This document shows, one piece after another, positions 55,801 through 64,000 of a DNA stretch of 64,000 nt; the first letter of the stretch is position 1, and each line of letters opens with the position of its first letter. The stretch spans positions 11,201,501 through 11,265,500 of the forward strand of contig NC_092668.1 in the NCBI RefSeq assembly GCF_032118995.1, given 5' to 3'. The stretch is from Asterias amurensis. Its lineage: Eukaryota > Echinodermata > Asteroidea > Forcipulatida > Asteriidae. The notes below the pieces were generated by a model. The model searched no databases, was not told where the DNA came from, and saw only the letters and a list, made by a program, of their open reading frames with translations. A program made the position numbers and the translations under genes.

Positions 55801-58800
55801 AAGGGATCTTATACGGTATTGTTCAGGTAAGTTTTCTCTCTTCTTTTTTCGTCTCAACAGCAGCCGCTGCCGTGGCACTCTGAAGGCTTTTTCATTTTTG
55901 TTGTTGCAGCAATAACATTTATTTTGTACACAATATCAACCTTTATCGCCCAGTACACGCTAATCCACCAATCAGAAGCCCAAACTACTAGGGGGATAAA
56001 AACATATATGCCACAGGCTCTGTTTTGTATCCTACTTTCTCTGTTTTATTACACATTGGGTATTGTGAAATGTTATTTTGTCACCGTGTACGAACAGTGC
56101 AAAAATTACAGTCTAAACTTTGTGCGCGTGAAAAAACGCTCTGAAATTTCAAATTTTGCGAGTTGCAAGTGAGACTGGAAGATAAATTCGTTATCACACG
56201 CGCACTCGTGAAATACGAGAACAAAAATAGCGCGTCTGCGTCCCACATCCAACAAGGCGGTATGGGACGCAGACGCACTATATTTTTTCCTATTCCACTC
56301 GAACTTGTGTGACAACTTAAACTATTCTCACAGGTACCAATTTATAGCATCGGGTGAAGAGAAGCATTGATAGGAAAAAGCATCTTACTCAAGGGCACGA
56401 GCGTCGTGACCGGGATTCGAACCCATAACCCTTGAAGACAGAACTTGAAGTTAATGCTCTTGAAGTTGAGGCCGTGAAACCCTCGGGAACTAGTTTGTCA
56501 ACTTCCAATACCGAGGGCCTTGGGGAGCTAAGATCGACTAGTCACCCTCAAACCATGTTATTTTTGTATTCTATCCCGTATGCAAATTACCAATCTATTA
56601 AACTACTTTTTTGTTTTTCAGGCTTACTCAGATTGGCCTTGCAATGGAGACATCTTCAAAATAGATCCCACCACTGGAGTAATTTCTTTGAACGAGAATG
56701 AGTCCTTAGACTTTGAAAAAGTTTCCCTGTACACAATCTGCGTCAACGCAACGGTAAGTTTTTAAATGCACAATATTTTTGACTGCATGAGGGCGCTCTC
56801 AATAAGGGGATTACACCTGATTCTGTCACTTTTGCTGCGGCGTAGTTTTAAGTTGTTTAAGTGTAAAGCACAGCTGTTGATAGTATAAACTATTTTGCTG
56901 TGGTATGGCATCTTTGCAAAATTGCTATGCAAAATGTTTGCACTAATTTGCAAGAAATATAACTGATTTTTTTCAGGATTCGGGGAAGCCGACAGGGAGT
57001 GGACCTGCAAACTTTGGCTATGCCGAGGTTATTTTGGCCATTCTAGATGCGCAGGATACTGCTCCAGTATTCAAGTCCTCAAACTACGACAGAGAAATCT
57101 CTGAAGATAAACCTGTGGTAAGTTATAGGAAAACACATCAGACCTTGACCTTTTTCTAACCCCTTCATGCACCAATTATTTTAATGATAAATTGATCAAA
57201 GGTACACATTCATTATGTAATAGTTTCTTTTGCAAATGGTGACCCCCCAAAAAAAAAAAATAATAATAAAAATAATAATAAACAAAAACAGGTCACAATA
57301 ATACTCTAAAGAGACGTGTTCTTAAAACTTAATTTTCTTTTCTTTGCCATTTTTAAATTTATTTTTATACATTTTTGACATTTTTAACTGGCATTGCTCA
57401 CTTTTTCCTGTGCAATTTTTTAGTGTGGTATTTATGTTTAATTTGTGTTTGTCTTGTGTCTTTTAAGGACCCCCAATTGAAAATAAGCCGTTTTTTTATA
57501 TCTAAAGTTGACTCTTTTTTCTTTAACCTATAGGGATCTGTAATTGCTACCATCGCTGCCACAGATGGTGATAGAGGTGTACTTGTCGCAAACAAAATCT
57601 CCTACAGCTTGGTTGGAGGTGAATTTCATATTAAGTTTTCACTTTCGTTGATGAATCAGTAATAACACTTTAAAAATATAATGAACAATAATTTGTATCA
57701 TGAATCACAGCTTTGTTTTTCGAAGCTACAACTTGGTTTCTGAGCTGTGCTGTTGAAAGTAAAGAAAAGAATCTTAGTTACAAAGTCTTGCTGTATGTGC
57801 TTGCCTGCTATCATCTTTTGTGCATATGGGGTGTTTTGGCTGAGCAGATAAGAGCACCGAACTCAAGCTCTGATGTTTCTGTTCAGCAGAGTGTGTGTTC
57901 GAGTCCCAGTTGTGTCCCTGAGCAATACAGAATGGGTATCTGTGAGGGCAGAAATGGTTCTTGTGCTAGATTTAGCTGAGTAGCGCAAAGTATTTGTTGC
58001 ACAGGCTTTATCCCTCCGGGAAGCTGATGGTTTATAGACTAAATTAAGTGGCAGAGTGAACTGGGTAATATTGTTGGAAGTGCTTCGAGTTGCCCTTCGG
58101 GTGTGTTAAGTGCTGTATAAAAACCATCTCCAAACAGAGGTTACAAGGGCTTTTAGTCTGGCACTTGATCCTGGTATATGTATAATGAGACATGGCATTG
58201 AGTGCACACAGGGAACACCACTAAGATTGATGAACTTAAATGAGTTTGATGGAGACTATGTCTGCATGTTTGTAACGAAGATTTCTTTACTAATTCTTTT
58301 CTTTGTTTTTATAATGTAGGAGATGGAAAGTTTGGAATGAACAACAATTCTGGAAAAATAAGCATCTTGGAAGGTTTGGACAGAGAGACAAAGGATTCAT
58401 ACACAGTTACTGTTACCGTAAGTTTTACCGCAAGGGTACAAAAAGGTGTCGGCCTACCCCCTTCCCGCCCCTTCCTCCCCACTCCCACCCCAAGCGAAAT
58501 TGATCTAATGCAATTATTTATGATAGTACAGTAACTACTAGAAATCTCCCGACCCCCCCCCCTCCCTTGATGAGCAATTTCCCAGAATCCATCCACGAAG
58601 TAGCAGACAAAGTGTGTTGGGCTAGTATAAAGAAGTCCTGAAAATGAAATGAACTAGAAATTTCTTGTCGGAATTCTTTGGGTTTATAAATTCCTTCTAC
58701 TTGTAGAAGTTTTTGAAATGTTGAGGTCACTTTCTTTCCAAAAGAAAAAAAACTGATCTGATGATAAAACTCTAAAAGGAGGGTAAACCTTTGGTAGTCA

Positions 58801-60036
58801 CTCCAAAAATTATTGACCATAAAAAAAAACTTGCTCTAAGAAGAACTGCAAGATAATGTTTAACATTCAATAAATTATCTCTTCAAAAAACTGGATTTTA
58901 GAGGAAGGAATTAAAAAAAAAAATTGAGATTTGTTTCAAGTTTAAAATGTTTCTCAGCAAATACCAGATTATTCTTCCTACATGGACATAACCACCACCA
59001 CTGTTTAAAGTTAAATTTTCCTGGTTTTATTGGGACTTAGTCCAAAAGGTTTCAAAACTGAAGGTCTACTTTGCCTTAAGCTTTGCATTATTGCTAACAA
59101 AATTGAAATAATTTGACCTAAAATCTTGACTTAAAGCCATTTTACACTTTCGGAACAGAAAAACAAATAAAAGTTACAGGGTTTACAGAAGGTAAAGGTA
59201 AAAGACTTCTCTTGAAATATTATTCCATGAAATGCTTTACTTTTTGAGAAAACACTGAAACATTTATCAAGTCTCGACAACGAGAATTACGGATTTATAG
59301 TAAAGACATGTCATGACACGGCGAAATGTGTGGAAACAAGGGTGGGTTTTCCCGTTATTTTCTCCCGACTCCGATGACCGATTGAGCCTAAATTTTCACA
59401 GGTTTGTTATTTTATATATAAGTTGGGATACACGAAGTGTGGGCCTTTGGACAAAACTGTTTACCGAAAGTTTCCAATGGCTTTAATTAACTTTATTTTC
59501 AGGCTCAGGAATTGAATGAAAACGACACGAACGAAGCATTTCCGAGCAGTGCGACTGTAAATATCACTTTCCAAGTTGGCGACGCCGATGATGAAAACGC
59601 AACATTTACTAATCACAGTCGAGAAGTAACTTTGTTTGAAAACTCTTTGCAAGGAACCTTTGTGGAAATTGTGGGTCTCACTGCAGAAGACAAAGATCTG
59701 GTAAGTTTTTTATTTATTTTCAGGGTCCAATTTCATTAGAAATTCATTTAAAAGGTTAAAAGTATGTAGTAAGTAGGAATAGAAGGAAGAAGTTCCAGAT
59801 ACTGTGCGGCTTATAAATTTTATGTTATAAATTTTATGTCATTATTATTATTATTATTAAAAAGTTTATCATCAGAATATCGGAGTCCCACTCTGCCTGT
59901 TTGATACAAAGTAAGTAAAATCAGATAAGTAAGGAGGAGAAAGAACATGCAAGCACTTGTAAACCATGAGGAGAAGTTTGAGAGATAGAGGCTTCTTGAT
60001 GGGTTACAAGTTATACATTTTATGTCATTACTATTA

Positions 60037-60094
<58 letters not shown>

Positions 60095-60271
60095 AAAAGT
60101 TTATCATCAGAATATTGGAGTCCCACTCTGCCTGTTTGATACAAAGTAAGTAAAATCAGATAAGTAGGGAGGAGAAAGAACATGCAAGCACTTGTGAACC
60201 ATGGGGAGAAGTTTGAAAGATAGAGGCTTCTTGATGGGTTACAAGTTATACATTTTATGTCATTACTATTA

Positions 60272-60356
<85 letters not shown>

Positions 60357-63300
60357 AAAAGTTTATCATCAGAATATTGGAGTCCCATTCTGCCTGTTTG
60401 ATACAAAGTAAGTAAAATCAGATAAGTAAGGAGGAGAAAGAACATGCAAGCACTTGTGAACCATGGGGAGAAGTTTGAAAGATAGAGGCTTCTTGATGGG
60501 TTACAAGTTATACATTTTATGTCATTACTATTATCATTATTATTATTATTAGGTGTTCGGCCACCAGCCGAACAACTATTGTTATTGTTCTGTTGTTTTT
60601 TTTTGTTTTTTTTTTGTTGTTTTTTTCTGCGTGTTCTTCTCCTCGAACGTTCTCGCGCGATTTTCGCAAAAACTAAAGCTTGTATGAACCTGAAACTTAC
60701 CATATATATTGATCTTAATGAGTAGACGAAACAGCAACATTTTTGGAATGATGACGTCATTGATGACGTCATTACGTTCAAAAAAACGCTAAAAATTGGA
60801 GAGTTCATATCTTGAGAACTACAAATGCCACACACAAGATATTTGGTGCATATAAAAGGTCTTGTAATTAGCTACAAAAGTCGTGCACAACGTGACCTCA
60901 TGTGACTTTTACTTCCGGTTGAAACCGGAAGTTCAAAATTTCAAAAGTTCATATCTCAAGAACTATATATCATATTTGCAAAATTTGAATATCAGTTTGA
61001 AGATCAGTTATCCTGCTCAAACTTTTGCACAAACATAATGCCAGTTGAATTTTGCCTTCTGGTCGTAAAAGCGCGCGTTTGTGTTGACCTCCATTCATTA
61101 CGCGTAGAAACCAGATAGTATCGCCATTCATGTATGTGAATGCTACTATTGTATTGTGGGTGTGTGGGTGTGTGTGCGTGTAGTTCATGTAGGCCTACAT
61201 TGTATCCATGCTCTACGACAAAACAGCACTGCGTGGCTGTGGGCATTACGGGTTGTGTATACACATGCAGACTCCGTTGAAGGCGCGCGTAATTCAAATT
61301 CCACTACGCTGGGTATCGCCTCATCTTTCTTCGTGCGATTTTGAACAAAATGTTAAACTACTATGAACTTGAAACTTATCATAAACATGAACCTTCATGA
61401 GTAGATGAACCCGCAACTTTTTTGGAATGATGACGTCATTGATGACGTCATTACGTTAAATAAACGGTAAATAATTGAAAAATTCATATCTTGAGAACCA
61501 CAAACGCTACGTACAAGATTCTTTCACTACATGAAACCTCTTGTAATGTTCTACAAATGTTGTACACAACGTGACCTCATTTGACCATTCACCCGAACAC
61601 CCTGAGTTTGTACACAAACTCTCAATTTCTAGTTATTATTATTATTAAAAAAGTTTATCATCAGAATATTGGAGTCCCATTCTGCCTGTTTGATACAAAG
61701 TAAGTAAAATCAGATAAGTAAGGAGGAGAAAGAACATGCAAGCACTTGTGAACCATGGGGAGAAGTTTGAAAGATAGAGGCTTCTTGATGGGTTACAAGT
61801 TATACATTTTATGTCATTATAATTATTATTGTTACTATTATTATTATTAAAAAGTTTATCATCAGAATATCGGAGTCCCACTCTGCCTGTTTGATACAAA
61901 GTAAGTAATCAGATAAGTAAGGAGGAGAAAGAACATGCAAGCACTTGTGAACCATGGGGAAAAGTTTGAGCGATAGAGGCTTCTTGATGGGTAACAAGTG
62001 AAGCTTGGAAATTAAAGAAGTATAGACCTTTCTTTTGTTGATAAACAAACCGCCTTGGTTGGCATGGTCGGCCAATTGTTAGTAAAACACTAAATCTTAA
62101 AAACAGATGTTTTAACAAAATTCAGCATTTTCTGCAAACTTTCAATTAAATAAAATACCTCTCATAATTAATTGTTATGTTTTTAACAAAATCAACAAAT
62201 TTTGTTACATTGTTACCAAAAATAGCGATCTTTTCTTAATTTGCACTTACGGCTTTCTATAGTTTTCCAATCTGGGTTGGCAAAAACTCGGGCTATGACA
62301 TTGCAAAAGAAAGGTCTATAGCAGCCACAGAGCGGTGGACAGAGAAAATGAGTCTCGCATCGTGATTCTGGAGTTTTTGAAGACTATGTATTTCACCTTG
62401 AGTTATAGCAAAAAGATGAGAGCAGTCCAATATAGTGTTGGCTGGATTATAGCTCAATTGATAGAGTGCTGGTACATTAATCTTGAGGTTGTTGGTTCAA
62501 GTCCCGCTCCAGTCAATTTGTTGTGTTCAAACCCATTGCCAAACTATTCAAAAATTGCCTGAGTCAGTTTCCCTTGTGGTTTATTTTCAATAATTAAATA
62601 CCTCTCTCTCTCTCGTTTTGTATTAAATTAGTTTATCCAAAGATGTATCTTTTCAGAATTTCTCAAGATAATAAAAAAAATCACTTTATTTTTTTTTTCA
62701 GCAACAAATTGGCCATAGTCAAATTTCTTCTTTACTTATTTCTCTTTATACTTCGTTATGACTATTTCTTCAGTCTCCAAATAACGTCTTCTACTTTGGG
62801 CTGGGCGGACGTGATTCAGATGCCTTTGACATACGGAGTAGAAAGATTACTGGCGAAGGGGGCGTGGACCTACGAGTTTGGAACAACACTGATAAACTAG
62901 ACTACGAGAAGTATAAGTTCCTACAGTTTGAGGTTCGTTAAAACTGCTGTGTGATTTGTCTTTTTTTGTTGTATGATAATTATATCAGTAATAAATTGTT
63001 TATTTTGACCAATTTATTGTTTATTTCCTATTTGTGCAAATGGCGACCCCCCTATATAGGTCACAATAGCACCTTTAGGAGTCCTCTTTCCCATTCTGTA
63101 AGCTGTGGCCGTGCGGCCCAGGGATTACCACAAACCAAATATATTCTCAAACCTCACAATACATGCATCAAATGGACAAGGATCGATCAGGACTCCATGA
63201 TTTTATTAGCCACCTTATAAATCAGGTTGGATTTGTTATGAACTATACTACATCAAAATACTTCACAAAAACTGTAAAACAAATAGTAAACCTATTGTAT

Positions 63301-63566
63301 TTACAAATGCATCTGAGATTAGAACAGAAAAACATTTCAGTTAAAATTTTACAAGGTACAGTATCCCACATTACTTCAACTGCCCCTCCTAATTTTCTTT
63401 GCCACAGATATACGCCCAAGACAAATCCGGATACATTGTTTATGATACTGTTTATGTCAACATCACGTTGCTTGATCAGAATGACGAAACTCCCACTTTC
63501 AGTCAGGACGCTTATGTTTTCTCCATCCCTGAGAATTCCAAAGATGAATTTGTCAACATAACAAAG
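49833..63566 (+). CDS. Cadherin-related protein (CDHR2/CDH23-like), 5' part, continues past window
   Basis: Thirteen exons joined in frame encode 516 aa: 49833-49887, 51116-51226, 51821-51993, 53007-53060, 54155-54250, 55740-55826, 56622-56753, 56977-57117, 57534-57618, 58320-58417, 59503-59700, 62774-62932 and 63408-63566. The gene is open at the right. A signal peptide (GLQVLCLLVGIQMG) is followed by cadherin repeats: EC1 about 20-151 ending LNDNDPVF, EC2 to 268 ending DAQDTAPVF, EC3 to 379 ending GDADDENATF, EC4 to 494 ending DQNDETPTF, then the start of EC5 (YVFSIPENS). Calcium-binding motifs are present (WDADND, NDTDSEEG, ATDGDRG, LDRET, LDYE), so calcium-dependent extracellular adhesion is expected. 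Repeat order and the FGLGGRDSDAFDI stretch recall CDHR2 and the N-terminal part of CDH23. Exon 5 may instead start at 54164, since a second acceptor (TTTGTACAG) lies 9 bases downstream in frame. An acceptor-like site at 49824 suggests an upstream untranslated exon. Introns are full of inverted-repeat elements. Orthology cannot be settled from this part. Confidence 0.9.
50049..50422 (-). repeat. Family B element, copy 2, in cadherin intron 1
   Basis: TTAAAGCCATTGGACCCTTT and CGAAAGTGTATAATGGCTTT ends. It shares a TTTAAAG junction with the adjoining family A element. Confidence 0.85.
50419..50816 (+). repeat. Family A element abutting family B, cadherin intron 1
   Basis: TTTAAAGAAACTCTGGACAC to ATAGTGTCCATAGCCTTT. 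The CAAATATTTTGGTGGG centre variant matches 28404-28784. Confidence 0.85.
52021..52368 (+). repeat. Family A element in cadherin intron 3
   Basis: AAAGACAGTGGACACTATTG to ATAGTAGACACTGCCTTT. It starts 27 bases after the exon 3 donor, and its 3' half has a deletion. Confidence 0.83.
52523..52850 (+). repeat. Family A element, 3' truncated, cadherin intron 3
   Basis: ATAGACACTGGACACCTTTT to GAGCTCTCCATAGCTCGTTA region; the last approximately 50 bases are missing. Confidence 0.75.
53148..53250. repeat. Short palindrome inserted in an older repeat
   Basis: GGGGTGCGTTTTGGCGGTCG and CGCCATAATGCACCCC ends with ACCAATAACTGTTTC / GAAACAGTTATTGG arms. Flanking sequence (GCAAGTTCGAGTCCGCACAT before, CCAGCAACATAAAATGCGCA after) matches 30705-30765, where the palindrome is absent, so this is an insertion with an empty-site comparison. 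Confidence 0.85.
53572..53948 (+). repeat. Family A element, full length, cadherin intron 4
   Basis: CAGTGGACACTATTGTTATT to AGTAGTGTTCACTGCCTT with the GAGACCTCAAGTTC / GAGGTCTCG centre. Confidence 0.86.
54325..54598. repeat. Family J element, cadherin intron 5, copy 1
   Basis: TACCCAGGTCAAAATTCCAG to CTGGAATTTTGATCTGGG ends. The interior is almost entirely AGTTGAAC, AACTAGTT, CAGTTAAAC and AACCAGTTGG words in both orientations. Confidence 0.9.
54765..55112. repeat. Family K element, cadherin intron 5
   Basis: CTGCCAAGCAAAAATGAGCA, CAGTCACATGACAGTACGTG, GGTAAGCATTATGTGG, and a second half TGCTAAGCAGGAACAGGTTA ending CAGCTTTATGAAATTGG. Confidence 0.65.
55164..55538. repeat. Family J element, cadherin intron 5, copy 2 with internal duplication
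   Basis: TGGGTCGAAATTCCAGTTGA to CAACTGGAATTTTGACCTGG. A segment of about 100 bases containing ACCAACTGGTTTATAATTTC occurs twice, making this copy about 100 bases longer than copy 1. Confidence 0.9.
56330..56495 (-). repeat. tRNA-derived SINE, cadherin intron 6
   Basis: The minus strand has a B box GGGTTCGAATCCCGGTCACG, preceded by a degenerate head and followed by GCCCTTGAGTAAGATGCTTT. Confidence 0.7.
57836..58125 (+). repeat. tRNA-derived SINE, cadherin intron 9
   Basis: Head TTGGCTGAGCAGATAAGAGC (A box), ACTCAAGCTC anticodon-like loop, and B box GTGTTCGAGTCCCAG. The body includes TTTATCCCTCCGGGAAGC and ends GTTAAGTGCTGTATAAAAAC. Confidence 0.75.
59131..59485 (-). repeat. Family B element, copy 3, 17 bases before a cadherin exon
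   Basis: TTAAAGCCATTTTACACTTT and CGAAAGTTTCCAATGGCTTT ends. The acceptor of exon 11 is at 59502, so the branch-point region lies at or inside the element's right end. Confidence 0.83.
59820..62000. repeat. Tandem array: five copies of an about 175-base unit linked by ATT repeats
   Basis: Units with AAAAAGTTTATCATCAGAAT, CTGCCTGTTTGATACAAAG and GATAGAGGCTTCTTGATGGG start near 59850, 60092, 60354, 61645 and 61850. ATT tracts of different length separate them, the longest about 80 bases at 60275-60355. The fourth linker is split by a 1.1 kb insertion. Confidence 0.92.
60552..61636. repeat. 1.1 kb dispersed element inserted in an ATT tract
   Basis: The left end is GGTGTTCGGCCACCAGCCGA; towards the right end lie CACCCGAACACCCTGAGTTT and a final CTCAATTTCTAGTTATTATT. 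Two diverged internal direct repeats (about 60690-60915 and 61350-61590) each contain a doubled TGATGACGTCAT word and CACAACGTGACCTCAT. No long open frame. Confidence 0.8.
62022..62322. repeat. Family H element, both ends present, cadherin intron 11
   Basis: GTATAGACCTTTCTTTTGTT and GCAAAAGAAAGGTCTATAGC ends. The interior matches 34832-35125 in opposite orientation. Confidence 0.88.
62444..62530 (+). repeat. tRNA-like sequence (SINE head)
   Basis: TATAGCTCAATTGATAGAGT (A box and D arm) and GTTGGTTCAAGTCCCGCTCC (B box and T arm) with CTGGA / TCCAG acceptor pairing. The anticodon stem is weak, so a SINE head or tRNA pseudogene is more likely than a working tRNA gene. Confidence 0.6.
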
Positions 63567-63746
63567 GTCAGTAGTAAGTACATTAACAAAAACAGCTGGA
63601 ATGAATAACAGAGAAAGAATTTTTCACTAAAGTAAAACTTGTCCTGGATCAAAACTAATTTAAAGGAAGTGGTTGATCTGATTACACCAAACACATATAG
63701 GTTAGTAATTATTTTCTGTGATGACTGGAATGTCGTGGCTGAGGAG

Positions 63747-64000
63747 TTAAAGGCAGTGGACACTATTGGTAATTACTCACAATAATTACAAGCATGAAAC
63801 CTTACTTGGTAATGAGTAATGGGTAGAGGTTAATAGTATAAAATATTGTTAGAAACAGCTCCCTCTGAAGTGACGTAGAGAAAGAAGTAACTTTCCATGA
63901 ATTTGATTTTGAGACCTCAATTTAAGAATTTGAGGTCTCAATCAAGCATCTGAAAGCACACAACTTCGTGTGACCAGGGTATTGTTTCTTTCATTATTAT
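63747..64000 (-). repeat. Family A element cut by the window end, cadherin intron 13
   Basis: TTAAAGGCAGTGGACACTAT start in minus orientation, with the GAGACCTCAATTTAAG centre present. The other end lies beyond 64000. Confidence 0.85.

Noticed and set aside
59820-60835. Asn-rich frames and a 160-codon minus frame
   Set aside because: Poly-Asn is the ATT tract read backwards; the rest is the tandem unit and the inserted 1.1 kb element.
62444-62530. Functional tRNA gene
   Set aside because: A and B boxes are good, but the anticodon stem is poor and no clear anticodon loop could be set; a SINE head is the safer reading.
1-64000. CRISPR arrays, rRNA genes, prokaryotic operons, integrases
   Set aside because: None seen; spliced animal genes and eukaryotic repeats throughout.

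Overview
The window looks like nuclear DNA of an echinoderm, most likely a sea star. The reasons are compact multi-exon animal genes with GT-AG introns, selenocysteine UGA codons in two glutathione peroxidases, and a very high density of short inverted-repeat elements and tRNA-derived SINEs of the kind I associate with asteroid genomes. The organism call rests on recollection of these repeats, not on a search.

Layout. 1-5.6 kb: no gene seen; SINE and LINE fragments and microsatellites. 5.6-10.7 kb: two divergent (head-to-head) secreted, selenocysteine-containing glutathione peroxidase genes with the same intron position. The 1.3 kb between them holds a tandem array whose unit repeats a reverse-transcriptase-like motif. 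15.5-17.0 and 21.5-23.2 kb: two tandem two-exon genes for YHYH-domain proteins with a signal peptide and a GPI-anchor-like tail; their second exons share a 111-base identical block. 25.7-29.7 kb: a complete five-exon nme5 gene (NDP kinase domain plus Dpy-30 motif, a ciliary radial-spoke-type protein). Its fourth splice acceptor is preceded by two decayed tandem copies of the acceptor and exon start. 34.6-39.6 kb, minus strand: a complete four-exon UDP-glucuronosyltransferase gene. A 1.2 kb polypyrimidine minisatellite lies just upstream, and duplicated 3' flanks with last-exon fragments lie at 42.7-45.2 kb. 49.8 kb to the right edge: 13 exons of a cadherin-related protein (four complete EC repeats and the start of a fifth) that continues past the window.

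The genes do not form an operon or an obvious pathway. Two pairs are local duplications (GPx and YHYH). The secreted GPx and membrane-anchored YHYH products both act outside the cell, nme5 acts in the axoneme, the UGT acts in the ER on lipophilic substrates, and the cadherin acts at the cell surface.

The most distinctive material is the repeat landscape. About 20 copies of one inverted-repeat family (A, ends AAAGGCAGTGGACAC) occur here, plus at least nine other palindromic families. Several share an AAAG...ACAC end, are nested in one another (up to three levels), or sit next to splice sites.
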